The position numbers were made by a program, and so were the translations under genes. Shown here one piece after another: positions 15,643 through 23,280 of a DNA stretch of 36,395 bases. The stretch comes from an uncultured Acidobacteriota bacterium (GTDB lineage Bacteria; Acidobacteriota; Thermoanaerobaculia; Gp7-AA8). How positions within the stretch are numbered: position 1 is the first letter of the stretch; each line of letters starts with the position of its first letter. The notes under the pieces are model-generated. The model ran no database searches. It saw only the letters and a list, made by a program, of their open reading frames with translations, and was not told the origin of the DNA. The DNA lies in the NCBI GenBank assembly GCA_946887105.1, contig CAMPKJ010000017.1, positions 1-36,395 of the forward strand. Direction: 5' to 3'.

Positions 15643-16499
15643 ATCGTCTTCTCTACCCGATCCTCGGACTGCTCATCGTCATCGCCACCGTCGTGCAGGT
15701 GAGCGCCACCCGCAATCCGAAAGCCGCGGCCCCGCAGGCGGCCGCGAACACGGAAGCTCCGCGCGTCGTCGCCGAAGGGCGCGTGGTCACGTACCCGGGC
15801 GCGGAAGTGACCATCGGCACCGACGTCGCCGGCACGATCGATCGCCTGAACGTCGAAGAAAAGCAGCAGGTCCGCGCCGGTGAGGTGCTCGCCATCATCC
15901 GCGCCGATGACACGCGCGCGGCGCTCGCCGTCTCCCGTGCCCGCGTCGGCGAAGCGCAGGCGGACACGCGTCTGTTCGAAGCCGAAGTCGCACGCGCCAA
16001 GCATCTGTTCCACGAAGACGTCGGCTCCAAGCAGGCGTGGGACAAGGCCGAGCGCGATCTCGACTCCGCGCGCGCGCGCGCCGCCTCGGCATCGGCCGAA
16101 GTGCGCCGTCTCGAGGCGCTGGTCGAGAAGACGGTCATCACCGCGCCGATCGACGGCATCGTGATCGCCCGCCACGTCCACGCCGGAGAGACCATCGAAA
16201 GCGGCGATGCCATCGTGACCGTCGCCGATCTCACCAGGACGCGCGTCGAAGCGGAGATCGACGAATACGACACCGCGCGCATCCGCCTCGGCGCACACGT
16301 CGACGTCACCGCCGAAGGCTTCGGCCGCACCTGGCGCGCCACGATCGAAGAGATCCCCGATGCGGTCGTGAACCGCCGTCTCAATCCGCAGGATCCGTCG
16401 AAGCCGATCGACACGCGCGTGCTGCTGGTGAAGGTCGCCTTCGCCGAGCCGACGCCGCTGAAGCTCGGGCAGCGCGTGGAAGTGCGGATGGCGCAGTAA
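15639..16499 (+). CDS. Periplasmic adaptor (HlyD/DevB-type membrane fusion protein)
   Basis: A 286-residue adaptor linking the exporter to an outer-membrane channel. One N-terminal membrane anchor spans about 4-23. A first lipoyl half-motif lies at about 60-90 (AGTIDRLNVEEKQQVRAGEVLAIIRADD). A coiled-coil hairpin spans about 90-165, rich in Ala, Arg and Glu. The second lipoyl half follows (APIDGIVIARHVHAGETIESGDAIVTVAD), then a beta-barrel ending LKLGQRVEVRMAQ. It is short but complete. It is translationally coupled to the ATPase by a 4-bp overlap. No outer-membrane TolC-like gene is in the window, so the channel must be elsewhere. Element A2 begins about 3 nt after the TAA stop. Confidence 0.92.
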   Translation: MNRLLYPILGLLIVIATVVQVSATRNPKAAAPQAAANTEAPRVVAEGRVVTYPGAEVTIGTDVAGTIDRLNVEEKQQVRAGEVLAIIRADDTRAALAVSRARVGEAQADTRLFEAEVARAKHLFHEDVGSKQAWDKAERDLDSARARAASASAEVRRLEALVEKTVITAPIDGIVIARHVHAGETIESGDAIVTVADLTRTRVEAEIDEYDTARIRLGAHVDVTAEGFGRTWRATIEEIPDAVVNRRLNPQDPSKPIDTRVLLVKVAFAEPTPLKLGQRVEVRMAQ

Positions 16500-16502
16500 A
16501 CG

Positions 16503-16590
16503 AGTTCCTCGGTTCCTCGGTTCCTCGGAGTTCCTCGGAGTGGGCGGTTGCCTCCGAGGAACCGGGGAACTCCGAGGAACTCCGAGGAAC
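16503..16590. repeat. Hairpin element A2 (4 x 8-bp inverted arms)
   Basis: Four TTCCTCGG units at 16505, 16513, 16521 and 16531 face four CCGAGGAA units at 16554, 16562 (one base changed), 16572 and 16582. The loop is about 15 nt. It sits between the end of the efflux operon and the diguanylate cyclase start. It has no T-tract, so it is not a standard terminator. Confidence 0.93.
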
Positions 16591-16607
16591 GCGCCAATAC
16601 TCCGCAG

Positions 16608-16613
16608 TACCAT
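16608..16613 (+). promoter_or_regulatory. -10 element TACCAT before the diguanylate cyclase (leaderless)
   Basis: TACCAT ends 6 bp before the GTG at 16620. This places the start point on the start codon itself; there is no Shine-Dalgarno. Confidence 0.5.
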
Positions 16614-16619
16614 CGCTGC

Positions 16620-17663
16620 GTGCAGCGGCAGCTCGAGATCCTCAACGAAGTGGCGCGCATCGCCACGCTCGATCTCGAAGTGCGTCCGATGTTGCAACGC
16701 ATCACCGACGCGCTGGCGTCGAAGTTCGATTGGGAGTTCGTCGCGCTGGTGACCATCGATCGCGAGCGGGAGATGTTCCTTTGCGAGGCGGTCACGTCCT
16801 CCGTGGTGACGTCGGTGTATGTCGGCTACTCGCGGCCGCTCGGCAGCGGCGTGGTCGGACACGTGGCCGCGACCGCGGAGCCGGTGGTCATCGACGACGT
16901 CAGGGAGCATCCGAATTACGTCGAGACGCTGCCGGATGCGCGCTCCGAGATCTGCGTGCCAGTCTGCCATCACGGAGAGATCGTGGCCGTGCTGAATCTC
17001 GAAAGCACGCGCCTGGCCGCGTTCCACGGACAGCTGCCGCTGCTCACCGGCGTGGCCGATCAGATCGCCGGCGCGATCGCGAGCGGGCAGCTGTACGCGG
17101 AACTGAAGAAAGTCACCGCGCAACTGGAACAGAAAACGCGCGCCCTCGAGGACGCAAACCTGCACCTCGGCCGCGCCATCGAAACGCTGCATCGCATCTC
17201 CACGCTCGACGGATTGACCGAGGTCGCCAACCGCCGCCATTTCGACGACACGCTCGCGCTGGAATGGCGGCGCGCGGCGCGCAACGGACAACCGATGTCG
17301 CTGCTGCTGCTCGACATCGATTTCTTCAAGGCATTCAACGATCGCCACGGACATCAGGCCGGCGATGACGTGCTGCGCCGCGTCGCGCAGCTGCTGCGCG
17401 ACTCCGTCCATCGCGCCGCCGATCTCGTCGCGCGTTACGGCGGCGAAGAGTTCGTGGTGTTGCTGCCCGAGACCGGCGGCGAGCACGCACGCGAGATCGC
17501 GGAGACGCTGCGCTCGATCATCGAGGAGCAAGGCATCGTCACCGCGAGCCTCGGCGTGGCGACGCAGTCGGCGTCGCGGGAGGGAAATCCCGACGAGCTC
17601 GTGAAACGCGCGGACGAAGCGCTGTACGAAGCGAAGCGGTCGGGGAGAAACAGGGTCTGCTAA
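16620..17663 (+). CDS. GAF-GGDEF diguanylate cyclase
   Basis: A 347-residue enzyme making cyclic di-GMP from two GTP. A GAF sensor domain covers about residues 5-155 (GSGVVGHVAATAEPVVIDDV, ICVPVCHHGEIVAVLNLES). A coiled linker spans about 156-190 (ELKKVTAQLEQKTRALEDANLHL). The GGDEF domain starts at LDGLTEVANRR (198-206), with LDIDFFKAFND (metal Asp232), the intact active motif GGEEF (274-278) and an inhibitory RxxD site (RAAD, 265-268) five residues before it. It has no membrane segment, so it is cytoplasmic. GTG 16620 was chosen because upstream in-frame codons lie in repeat A2. It overlaps the convergent gene at the stop codons. Confidence 0.94.
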   Translation: MQRQLEILNEVARIATLDLEVRPMLQRITDALASKFDWEFVALVTIDREREMFLCEAVTSSVVTSVYVGYSRPLGSGVVGHVAATAEPVVIDDVREHPNYVETLPDARSEICVPVCHHGEIVAVLNLESTRLAAFHGQLPLLTGVADQIAGAIASGQLYAELKKVTAQLEQKTRALEDANLHLGRAIETLHRISTLDGLTEVANRRHFDDTLALEWRRAARNGQPMSLLLLDIDFFKAFNDRHGHQAGDDVLRRVAQLLRDSVHRAADLVARYGGEEFVVLLPETGGEHAREIAETLRSIIEEQGIVTASLGVATQSASREGNPDELVKRADEALYEAKRSGRNRVC

Positions 17664-18409
17664 CGCTTCTTGCGCGGACGCGGCGGGCGCACGCGCGCCA
17701 CGATCGCCTTCGCCATCGCCGTCTCGCCGCGCCGCCGTCCGTTCGGCATCGGCGGCGCGTCTTCGGCGGTCACGATCTCCACGCCCTGCTCGCCGCGCCG
17801 TCCCGCGCCGCCGCGGCGCGCCTTCTCGAGCGTCATCAGAAAGCCGAACGCCGGATCCTTGAACTGCAGGTGCCGCAGCATGTGCCAGTGCTTGTGCACG
17901 TACGCCTGCAGGAACGCGAGCACGTGCCCGAGACTGATGATGCGGCAGGGAGGTACGGGGGCGCCGGGAGGAAACGAGCCGAACGCGATCAGGCGCACGG
18001 AAAACGACGGCGGAATCTGCGCCGCCCCGTGATCGAGAAGATGCCGCACGTTGGTCTCGGCGTCGCCGACTTCGCCGAAGAGGCTCACCACCGTCTTCAT
18101 CACGTCCGGATCGCGGATGCCCGTGTTGATGCCGACGCGACCTTCCTTCACCTCGCCGATGATCATGTCGATCGAATCGCCGGGGATGCCCAGTCCGGGA
18201 TCGATACCGGAGACGTCGAGGCCGGCCGGACCTCGGCGACCGGGCCGCGCCATCGGCTGCCCGGACGGAAAACGGAACGCAAGCATGTCGATGTCGGTCA
18301 GCGTGCGAAAACCGCTGCGCGCCGTGCCGGCGATGATCGGATATTCGGCGGAGGTGAAGTAACCGTTGAGCTGCAGGTACGCCTGAACGAGGGCGACGGC
18401 GTGATCCAT
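17660..18409 (-). CDS. Hypothetical protein with PD-(D/E)XK nuclease-like core and basic tail
   Basis: A 249-residue protein of no family I can name. The N-terminal part reads as a restriction-endonuclease-like fold. A helix (VALVQAYLQLNGYFTSAEYPI, with E22) is followed by TDIDMLAF (D41) on a strand and, after a Pro/Gly-rich insert (about 46-77), MIIGEVKEG with E86 and K88, the ExK half of a PD-(D/E)XK site. The middle third is mixed alpha/beta. The C-terminus (about 205-249) is Arg/Lys-rich and low complexity, and could bind nucleic acid. It is probably monocistronic. Nuclease activity is inference from the motif spacing. Confidence 0.65.
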   Translation of the reverse strand: MDHAVALVQAYLQLNGYFTSAEYPIIAGTARSGFRTLTDIDMLAFRFPSGQPMARPGRRGPAGLDVSGIDPGLGIPGDSIDMIIGEVKEGRVGINTGIRDPDVMKTVVSLFGEVGDAETNVRHLLDHGAAQIPPSFSVRLIAFGSFPPGAPVPPCRIISLGHVLAFLQAYVHKHWHMLRHLQFKDPAFGFLMTLEKARRGGAGRRGEQGVEIVTAEDAPPMPNGRRRGETAMAKAIVARVRPPRPRKKR

Positions 18410-18418
18410 GTCGTCACC

Positions 18419-18424
18419 ATGGTA
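18419..18424 (-). promoter_or_regulatory. -10 element TACCAT before the PD-(D/E)XK-like gene
   Basis: On the minus strand TACCAT ends 9 bp before the ATG at 18409, without a Shine-Dalgarno. It is the same hexamer as before the diguanylate cyclase. Confidence 0.4.
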
Positions 18425-18439
18425 CGCGACGGCGTAACG

Positions 18440-19246
18440 CTACTTCGGCGTAACCAGCGTCACCTGATTCGTTTCGTTGTTCGTCAGCGACACGAACCCC
18501 CAGATCGACGACTGCGGATACCCGAGGGTGCTGGCGAGGTTCGAGATCTCGATGCGCACGCGGCTCCCTGCCGCCGCGCTGCGTACGGCGTCCGTCAGCG
18601 GATCGATGGCAATCCACGCCGGATGCGCCGGGAAGACCACGGCCACCAGGATCGCGATCCCGCGCAGCTCGACATCGAATTGCGCCAGCGCCGTTTGGCC
18701 GTCTTCCGGATAGACCGTCACGCGGACCGGCATCGGCGCGTAGGTGAACCCGTAGATGCGCAGCGTGGCGCGGTACTTCGGATCGACCGGGACATCGAAG
18801 AGGGTGAGATCGCCGGCGAACTGCTCGGACCGGACCACCGGCACTTCATCGCCGAGGCTCGTGGCGTTCTGCGATGTGTCGCGCACGCGCAGCGACAGCT
18901 TCACCGAGTCCAGCATCGTCTTCGGGATGTACAGGAACGTCCCCTCTTCGAACGGGGACAGGCCGGGAAGGAACTGAACGTTCTTCGTCTCGCCCGGACC
19001 GACGACGACGCGCGGCGGAGGCGGCACCGGCTGGCCGACGGAGTTTTCGGCGGGCACCCGCAGCTCGAATCTCGACGCGTTGAAGATGTGCAGTTCGGCG
19101 TCCCACACGGATCCGTGCGCGCCAGGCAGGCCGCGCGACGTCAGCGGAACGAGTACCGCTGCAAAGTCCTCCGGGTTGTCGTCGGCGATGCCGATCGGCG
19201 CGGCCGCGAGCGAGAGGAGCAACAGCGCGAGGAGAGGGATTCTCAT
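18440..19246 (-). CDS. Secreted protein, member 3 of a tandem paralogous family
   Basis: A 268-residue protein with a signal peptide (cleavage near residue 21). The mature region shares an ordered set of motifs with the next two genes: LVPLTSRG..GAHGSVWDAELHIFNAS, a GTFLYIPKTML segment, SLRVRDTSQNATSLGDEVPVVR, FDVPVDPKYRATLRIYGF, HPAWIAIDPL and a C-terminal FVSLTNNETNQVT. It is beta-rich and lacks a recognisable catalytic motif. It is the last gene of a three-gene tandem array (3-bp gap upstream). The 3' 64 bp nearly match those of the gene at 20338 (three differences). Function unknown. Confidence 0.75.
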   Translation of the reverse strand: MRIPLLALLLLSLAAAPIGIADDNPEDFAAVLVPLTSRGLPGAHGSVWDAELHIFNASRFELRVPAENSVGQPVPPPPRVVVGPGETKNVQFLPGLSPFEEGTFLYIPKTMLDSVKLSLRVRDTSQNATSLGDEVPVVRSEQFAGDLTLFDVPVDPKYRATLRIYGFTYAPMPVRVTVYPEDGQTALAQFDVELRGIAILVAVVFPAHPAWIAIDPLTDAVRSAAAGSRVRIEISNLASTLGYPQSSIWGFVSLTNNETNQVTLVTPK

Positions 19247-19249
19247 TGG

Positions 19250-20320
19250 CTATCTCGACGGGATGATGGTGACCTGATTGGTTTCGTTGTTCGTCAGCGA
19301 GACGAACGCCCAGATGCTGGGCAGCGGCGGCGAAACGTTCGCGCCGTAGTTGGTCAGCTCGATGCGCACGCGTCCACCGGCGGCGCGGGCGGCGGGCGGA
19401 ATCGGATCGAGTGCGATGTAGGACGGATGCGGCGGAAACGGCACGAACTCGGTGGTGAGGATGCCGCGCAGAACGACGTCGAACTGCGCGTACGGCGTGT
19501 CGCCGTTTTCCGGTAGAACGGTCACGCCCACGAGCATCGGCTCGGGCGTGAACGCGTAGATGCGCAACATGGCGCGGTACTGCTCGTCGATCGGGATGTC
19601 GACGATGCGCACGTCCTGTCCCCCTCCCTGACCGGGACGCACCACCGGCACGTCGACGCCGAGGCTGCCGGCGTTCTGCGACGTATCGCGGACTCGCAGC
19701 GACATCGTCGCCGCATCCAGCAGCCCGTTGGGAATGTAGAGGAAGTGCCCGTCCGCTCCCGCTTCGCGGCGCGGCAGATGGATCCGCTGCGTCGTACGCG
19801 GCTCCACCGTCACGGCGAAATCGAACGGCAGCTCGGTGAAGTGTCCTGCCGGTCCCGGCATGCGCAGTTTGAAATGGCTCGACGCGTTGAACGCGCGCAG
19901 CTCGGCTTCCCACACCGAGCCGTGTGCTCCCTGAATCGGCGCGGACGTCAGCGGGACCAGCACCTGCGTGTAATCCTGCGGACTGCCCTCCGCCAGCTCA
20001 TGAAAGAAAAACACATCGACCAGCGTCGCCTCGCCGTGTCCGGCCACGCGAACGGTGACGTCCGCCGCGTGTCCTTCGGGGCCGACCGAAGACGGCGGAT
20101 TCACACGCACGTGCAACCGCGTCGGCTCGACGTGGAACACCGTGGCCGGCGTGTCATCGAACAACACCGTCACCGCTCCATCGCCGAAGCCGGAGCCGTC
20201 GATGATCACGTGTGTCGCCGCGAACGAGAACCCTTCCTGCGGAGTGATGTTCGAGATGGCCGGCACCGCGCCCAGCGACGCGGTCAGCAGGATGGAGAGC
20301 AAGAATGGCGCGAGTCGCAT
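19250..20320 (-). CDS. Secreted protein with IPT/TIG domain, member 2 of a tandem paralogous family
   Basis: A 356-residue protein with a signal peptide (about 1-21). An IPT/TIG Ig-like domain spans about 22-105 (ISNITPQEGFSFAATHVIIDGSGFGDGAVTVLFDDTPA). The shared family module follows: LVPLTSAPIQGAHGSVWEAELRAFNAS, HFLYIPNGLL, SLRVRDTSQNAGSLGVDVPVVR, YRAMLRIYAFTPEPM, HPSYIALDPI and IWAFVSLTNNETNQVT. The extra N-terminal TIG domain is absent from its two neighbours. ATG 20320 has AGGAG about 7 nt upstream. Probably surface or periplasmic; function unknown. Confidence 0.8.
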   Translation of the reverse strand: MRLAPFLLSILLTASLGAVPAISNITPQEGFSFAATHVIIDGSGFGDGAVTVLFDDTPATVFHVEPTRLHVRVNPPSSVGPEGHAADVTVRVAGHGEATLVDVFFFHELAEGSPQDYTQVLVPLTSAPIQGAHGSVWEAELRAFNASSHFKLRMPGPAGHFTELPFDFAVTVEPRTTQRIHLPRREAGADGHFLYIPNGLLDAATMSLRVRDTSQNAGSLGVDVPVVRPGQGGGQDVRIVDIPIDEQYRAMLRIYAFTPEPMLVGVTVLPENGDTPYAQFDVVLRGILTTEFVPFPPHPSYIALDPIPPAARAAGGRVRIELTNYGANVSPPLPSIWAFVSLTNNETNQVTIIPSR

Positions 20321-20337
20321 CAGAAGTCTCCTGTCCG

Positions 20338-21132
20338 CTACTTCGGCGTAACGAGCGTCACCTGATTGGTTTCGTTGTTCGTCAGCGACACGAACGCCCA
20401 GATCTTTGCGGGCGGCGGCGTGATGATCGGGGCGAAGTTCGTGATCTCGATGCGCACGCGGCGCACGATGGACGAGCGGATCTCGTCTCCCAGCGGATCG
20501 AGCGCGATGTACGCCGGATGCAGCGGGAACGGATCGAACGCGGCGTTCACGATGCCGTGCAGAGTCACGTCGAACTGGCGCAGCGCCGGCACGCCAATCT
20601 CGGGATAGATGGTCACGCGCACCGGCATCGGCGCCGGCGTGAAGCCGTAGATGCGCAGGAGGGCGCGATACTTCGGATCGACCGGGACATCGAAGATGGT
20701 CAGCTCGTGCGCTGCCTGATCGGCGCGCACGACCGGCACCTCGTCGCCGAGGCTGGTGGCGTTCTGGGACGTATCGCGGATCCGCAACGACATCCTGGTG
20801 GTGCTCACCATCGTGTTCGGCACGAAGAGGAATGCGCCGTCGACGCCGTCGCGTGGATACAGGAAGAGCTCCTCCGTCACGTGCGGGGCGATGACGAGGG
20901 AGGCCTCGATCGGGAGCACCGGCGAGTCGGAGAACCCGGGCATTCTCAGAGGTTCGTTCGACCCGTTGAAGACGTACAGCTCCGAATCCCAGACCGAGCC
21001 ATGCGAGCCCCGCACGCCGTGCGAGACCAGCGGAATCAGCGTGGCCGTGTAGTCCGCCGGATTGTCCTGGGCGAAGGCATCCGGTACAGCGACGAGAACG
21101 AGAAGAAGCAACGAGAGAAGAGAGGGTCTCAT
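20338..21132 (-). CDS. Secreted protein, member 1 of a tandem paralogous family
   Basis: A 264-residue protein with a signal peptide (MRPSLLSLLLLVLVAVPDAFA). The mature part is the common module of the tandem family: LIPLVSHGVRGSHGSVWDSELYVFNGS, GAFLFVPNTMV, SLRIRDTSQNATSLGDEVPVVR, FDVPVDPKYRALLRIYGF, HPAYIALDPL and IWAFVSLTNNETNQVT. It is the first gene of the array and so the likely promoter-proximal one. No Shine-Dalgarno is visible; AT-rich sequence lies just upstream, in the 57-bp gap to the divergent Cys-cluster gene. A long in-frame extension to 21657 runs antisense to that gene and is rejected. Confidence 0.78.
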   Translation of the reverse strand: MRPSLLSLLLLVLVAVPDAFAQDNPADYTATLIPLVSHGVRGSHGSVWDSELYVFNGSNEPLRMPGFSDSPVLPIEASLVIAPHVTEELFLYPRDGVDGAFLFVPNTMVSTTRMSLRIRDTSQNATSLGDEVPVVRADQAAHELTIFDVPVDPKYRALLRIYGFTPAPMPVRVTIYPEIGVPALRQFDVTLHGIVNAAFDPFPLHPAYIALDPLGDEIRSSIVRRVRIEITNFAPIITPPPAKIWAFVSLTNNETNQVTLVTPK

Positions 21133-21170
21133 AGGCGGTAGATTCTCATAATCCTGTGAATTCGGCCTGT

Positions 21171-21176
21171 TACACT
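21171..21176 (+). promoter_or_regulatory. -10 element TACACT before the Cys-cluster gene
   Basis: TACACT ends 13 bp before the ATG at 21190, predicting a leader of about 7 nt without a Shine-Dalgarno sequence. Confidence 0.4.
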
Positions 21177-21189
21177 GAGCGCAAAAATC

Positions 21190-21576
21190 ATGACTGCTCC
21201 CACTGAAGCTCCGCCGAAGCTCTCGTATGACTGCTCGAAGTGCCCCGCGTACTGCTGCAGTTACGACCGGATCATCGTCCAGAAGCGCGATCTCAACCGC
21301 CTGGCGAAACACCACGGCATCGACGTGGAGACCGCCCGGCGCCGCTTCACCAAAGTCATCGAAGGCGAGCAGGTTCTGCGCCATCAGAAGGACAAGATCT
21401 ACGGCAGCATCTGCATGTTCATCGACCTCAAGACCCGCCGCTGCACCGTTTATGAATCGCGGCCCGGCGTTTGCCATGAGTATCCGGACAAGCCGAAGTG
21501 CGGCTACTACGAATTCTTGAAATGGGAGCGGAAGCATCAGGAAGACGAGAAATTCATTCCACTTCGCATGGGATGA
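21190..21576 (+). CDS. YkgJ-type cysteine-cluster protein
   Basis: A 128-residue cytoplasmic protein of the zinc- or iron-chelating YkgJ family. Cysteines are arranged as [10 protein letters not shown] near the N-terminus, IC plus C in [23 protein letters not shown], and KPKCGYY near residue 104. The middle block (xCxFxD...CxVYExRPxxC) is the family signature. It probably binds a metal ion or cluster; the role of the family is poorly defined. It is divergent from the tandem secreted-protein array, and its stop codon lies at the foot of a hairpin (21575-21598). Confidence 0.88.
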   Translation: MTAPTEAPPKLSYDCSKCPAYCCSYDRIIVQKRDLNRLAKHHGIDVETARRRFTKVIEGEQVLRHQKDKIYGSICMFIDLKTRRCTVYESRPGVCHEYPDKPKCGYYEFLKWERKHQEDEKFIPLRMG

Positions 21577-21598
21577 GCGGCGCCGGCATGCGCCGCTC
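21575..21598. terminator. Hairpin overlapping the stop codon of the Cys-cluster gene
   Basis: GAGCGGCG (21575-21582) pairs with CGCCGCTC (21591-21598) around an 8-nt loop. The stem begins inside the TGA stop. No T-tract follows, so it may be a weak or Rho-assisted terminator, or a 3' end stabiliser. Confidence 0.45.
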
Positions 21599-21619
21599 CG
21601 TCCGAATGTTATTCGCATC

Positions 21620-22585
21620 ATGAAACGCAGTCTTCTGGTCCTGCTCCTCGCGGCCAAGTCATTGTTCGCACAGGACTTCGGCGAGCAGGTATCCGTCAGC
21701 TACGTGATGGTCCCCTTCAGCGTCCTGGGCGCGAAGGGCGTTCCGATCACCGATCTCGCCGCGAAGGAAGTGACGCTGCTGGTCGACGGAAAGAAGGTCG
21801 CCACCGATCTCTTCGAGCGCTCCATGAACGCGCCGGTGTCGTGGACGATCCTGCTCGACGGCTCCGGCTCGATGGGACTGGCCGGCAAGATGGACGCGGC
21901 CAAGGCGGCCATCAACGCGCTCACCGCGCGGCGCCGCGAGGGAGACGACTTCGCGCTGTACTCCTTCGACTCGGCCGGCCGTGTGAACGAGCTGGTGCCG
22001 TTCACGGAGAACCCGGCCGCGATCACACGAGCGGTGGACGTGGTGAAGCCGTGGGGGAAGACGGCGTTCTTCGACGCGCTCGCGCAGATGCCGGAACGGA
22101 GTGAGCTCGGCCGCAACGCGTCGCGCGCGATCATCCTGCTCAGCGACGGCATCGACAACGCCTCGACGCTGACGCGCGCGGACATCGAGAAGAGGATGGA
22201 AGGCGTGTCGATCCCGGTCTACGCGTTCGGTCTGCGCGAGCCGGGCGAAGTGGGGCCGAAAAGGGTCGCGCCGATCAGCGAGGAGATGTCGAACATCGAC
22301 CTCCTGGAAGAGCTCGCCACCGCGTCCGGAGGCCGTTTGTTCGTCGGCAACCGGCCGGAAACCCTTGCAAATGCAATGGATGGAATCGAAAAAGTTCTTC
22401 GGGCCCAATACTTGATTGGGTTTCCGCCGACGGGAAATGGTGCAGTAAAGTACCGTCGTATTTCGCTCGAGCTCGCGGGACGCGTCCGCTCCGTCCGAGT
22501 CCGTGCCGGCTACCGCGGTACGGAGCCTCCGGTCCAGAGCGCATCGTCGCGCACGCGGAAGCGCATCGAAAGGAAGAATAGTTGA
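21620..22585 (+). CDS. VWFA-related (acidobacterial-type) VWA-domain protein
   Basis: A 321-residue exported protein. The signal peptide is about 1-17 (MKRSLLVLLLAAKSLFA). It is followed by VSVSYVMVPFSVLGAKGVPITDLAAKEVTLLVDGKK, a short beta domain that regularly precedes the VWA domain in this group. The VWA domain covers about 74-275, with an intact metal site: DGSGSM at 80-85, a Thr-containing second loop and ILLSDGIDNAST. This matches the family described as 'VWFA-related, Acidobacterial'. The C-terminus (IGFPPTGNGAVKYRRISLEL...VRVRAGYRGTE) is also typical. It probably mediates protein or adhesive contacts in the envelope. It is coupled to the OmpA-like gene (TGATG). Confidence 0.9.
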   Translation: MKRSLLVLLLAAKSLFAQDFGEQVSVSYVMVPFSVLGAKGVPITDLAAKEVTLLVDGKKVATDLFERSMNAPVSWTILLDGSGSMGLAGKMDAAKAAINALTARRREGDDFALYSFDSAGRVNELVPFTENPAAITRAVDVVKPWGKTAFFDALAQMPERSELGRNASRAIILLSDGIDNASTLTRADIEKRMEGVSIPVYAFGLREPGEVGPKRVAPISEEMSNIDLLEELATASGGRLFVGNRPETLANAMDGIEKVLRAQYLIGFPPTGNGAVKYRRISLELAGRVRSVRVRAGYRGTEPPVQSASSRTRKRIERKNS

Positions 22586-23199
22586 TGAAGAAGTTGATCC
22601 GGGCAGTATCCGTTACGGCGATGGCCGCGCTCCTCGGCGCGTGCGCTACCTCGAAATCGGTCGACGAGAAGATCGCGGCCTCCCAGGCGTCCACCAATCA
22701 GCGCATCGAGTCGGTCTCGTCCCAGGTGGAGGATCTCCAGCAGAAGCAGCAGCAGACCGACGTCAAGATCGAGCAGCTCAGCCAGTCGGCGCAGGAAGCG
22801 CTGCAGCGCGCGCAGGAAGCGGGCGTGCTGGCCAAGGGCCAGGTGGTGTTCGAGCAGTCGTTCGCCGAAGACCGCATCAAGTTCAAGCTCGATTCGTACG
22901 AGCTCGACGATGCCGCGAAGGCGGCACTCGATGAGTTCGCCGGGCGCGTGAAGGGAATCACCGACCAGTACTTCATCGAGATCCAGGGCCACACCGACGA
23001 CAGCGGCGGTGAGAAGTACAACGAGGAGCTCGGCCAGGATCGCGCGGACTCGGTGCGCCGCTATCTCTCCCGTCAGCACAAACTCCCGCTGGCGCGCATG
23101 TCGACCATTTCGTACGGCGACACGCTCCCGCTCGAACCGAACAACACCCGCGCCGGCCGCTCCGCGAACCGCCGCGTGGTGCTGGTCGTCCTCGAGTAG
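22585..23199 (+). CDS. OmpA-family peptidoglycan-binding lipoprotein
   Basis: A 204-residue lipoprotein. The signal sequence ends in the lipobox LLGAC (Cys about 20). A Gln-rich coiled coil spans about 27-80 (DEKIAASQASTNQRIESVSSQVEDLQQKQQQ). A C-terminal OmpA domain follows at about 95-204, with the diagnostic IQGHTDDSGGEKYNEELGQDRADSVRRYL, then YGDTLPLEPNNTRAGRSANRRV. Asp and Arg residues for diaminopimelate binding are present. It would tether the outer membrane to peptidoglycan, as Pal does. The ATG at 22585 overlaps the VWA stop; a purine-rich AAAGGAAG lies about 9 nt upstream. A strong terminator follows. Confidence 0.93.
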   Translation: MKKLIRAVSVTAMAALLGACATSKSVDEKIAASQASTNQRIESVSSQVEDLQQKQQQTDVKIEQLSQSAQEALQRAQEAGVLAKGQVVFEQSFAEDRIKFKLDSYELDDAAKAALDEFAGRVKGITDQYFIEIQGHTDDSGGEKYNEELGQDRADSVRRYLSRQHKLPLARMSTISYGDTLPLEPNNTRAGRSANRRVVLVVLE

Positions 23200-23217
23200 C
23201 ACGCGAGCTTCAGCGCA

Positions 23218-23250
23218 GTGAAAAGGCCGGCGTACGCCGGCCTTTTTGTT
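23218..23250. terminator. Bidirectional rho-independent terminator
   Basis: A GC-rich inverted repeat (AAAAGGCCGGCG / CGCCGGCCTTTT, 2-nt loop) is flanked by an A-run on one side and TTTTTGTTTT on the other. It lies between the convergent OmpA lipoprotein and exonuclease III genes and should stop transcription from both sides. Confidence 0.93.
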
Positions 23251-23280
23251 TTCTGTAGGGTCGTCGGTAGCGACCTGAAG

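Noticed and set aside
16503..16590. Rho-independent terminator after the efflux operon
   Set aside because: The stem is strong but has no following T-tract, and the same element occurs inside a coding region at 34548, so a simple terminator label is not supported.
16548..16619. Longer N-terminus for the diguanylate cyclase
   Set aside because: Those 24 codons are the right arm of repeat A2 plus spacer. The GTG at 16620, with its -10 hexamer, gives a sensible GAF start.
15621..17531. 636-aa minus-strand frame opposite the adaptor and diguanylate cyclase genes
   Set aside because: It is a shadow of two genes with clear motifs; it spans repeat A2 and has no recognisable family or start signal.
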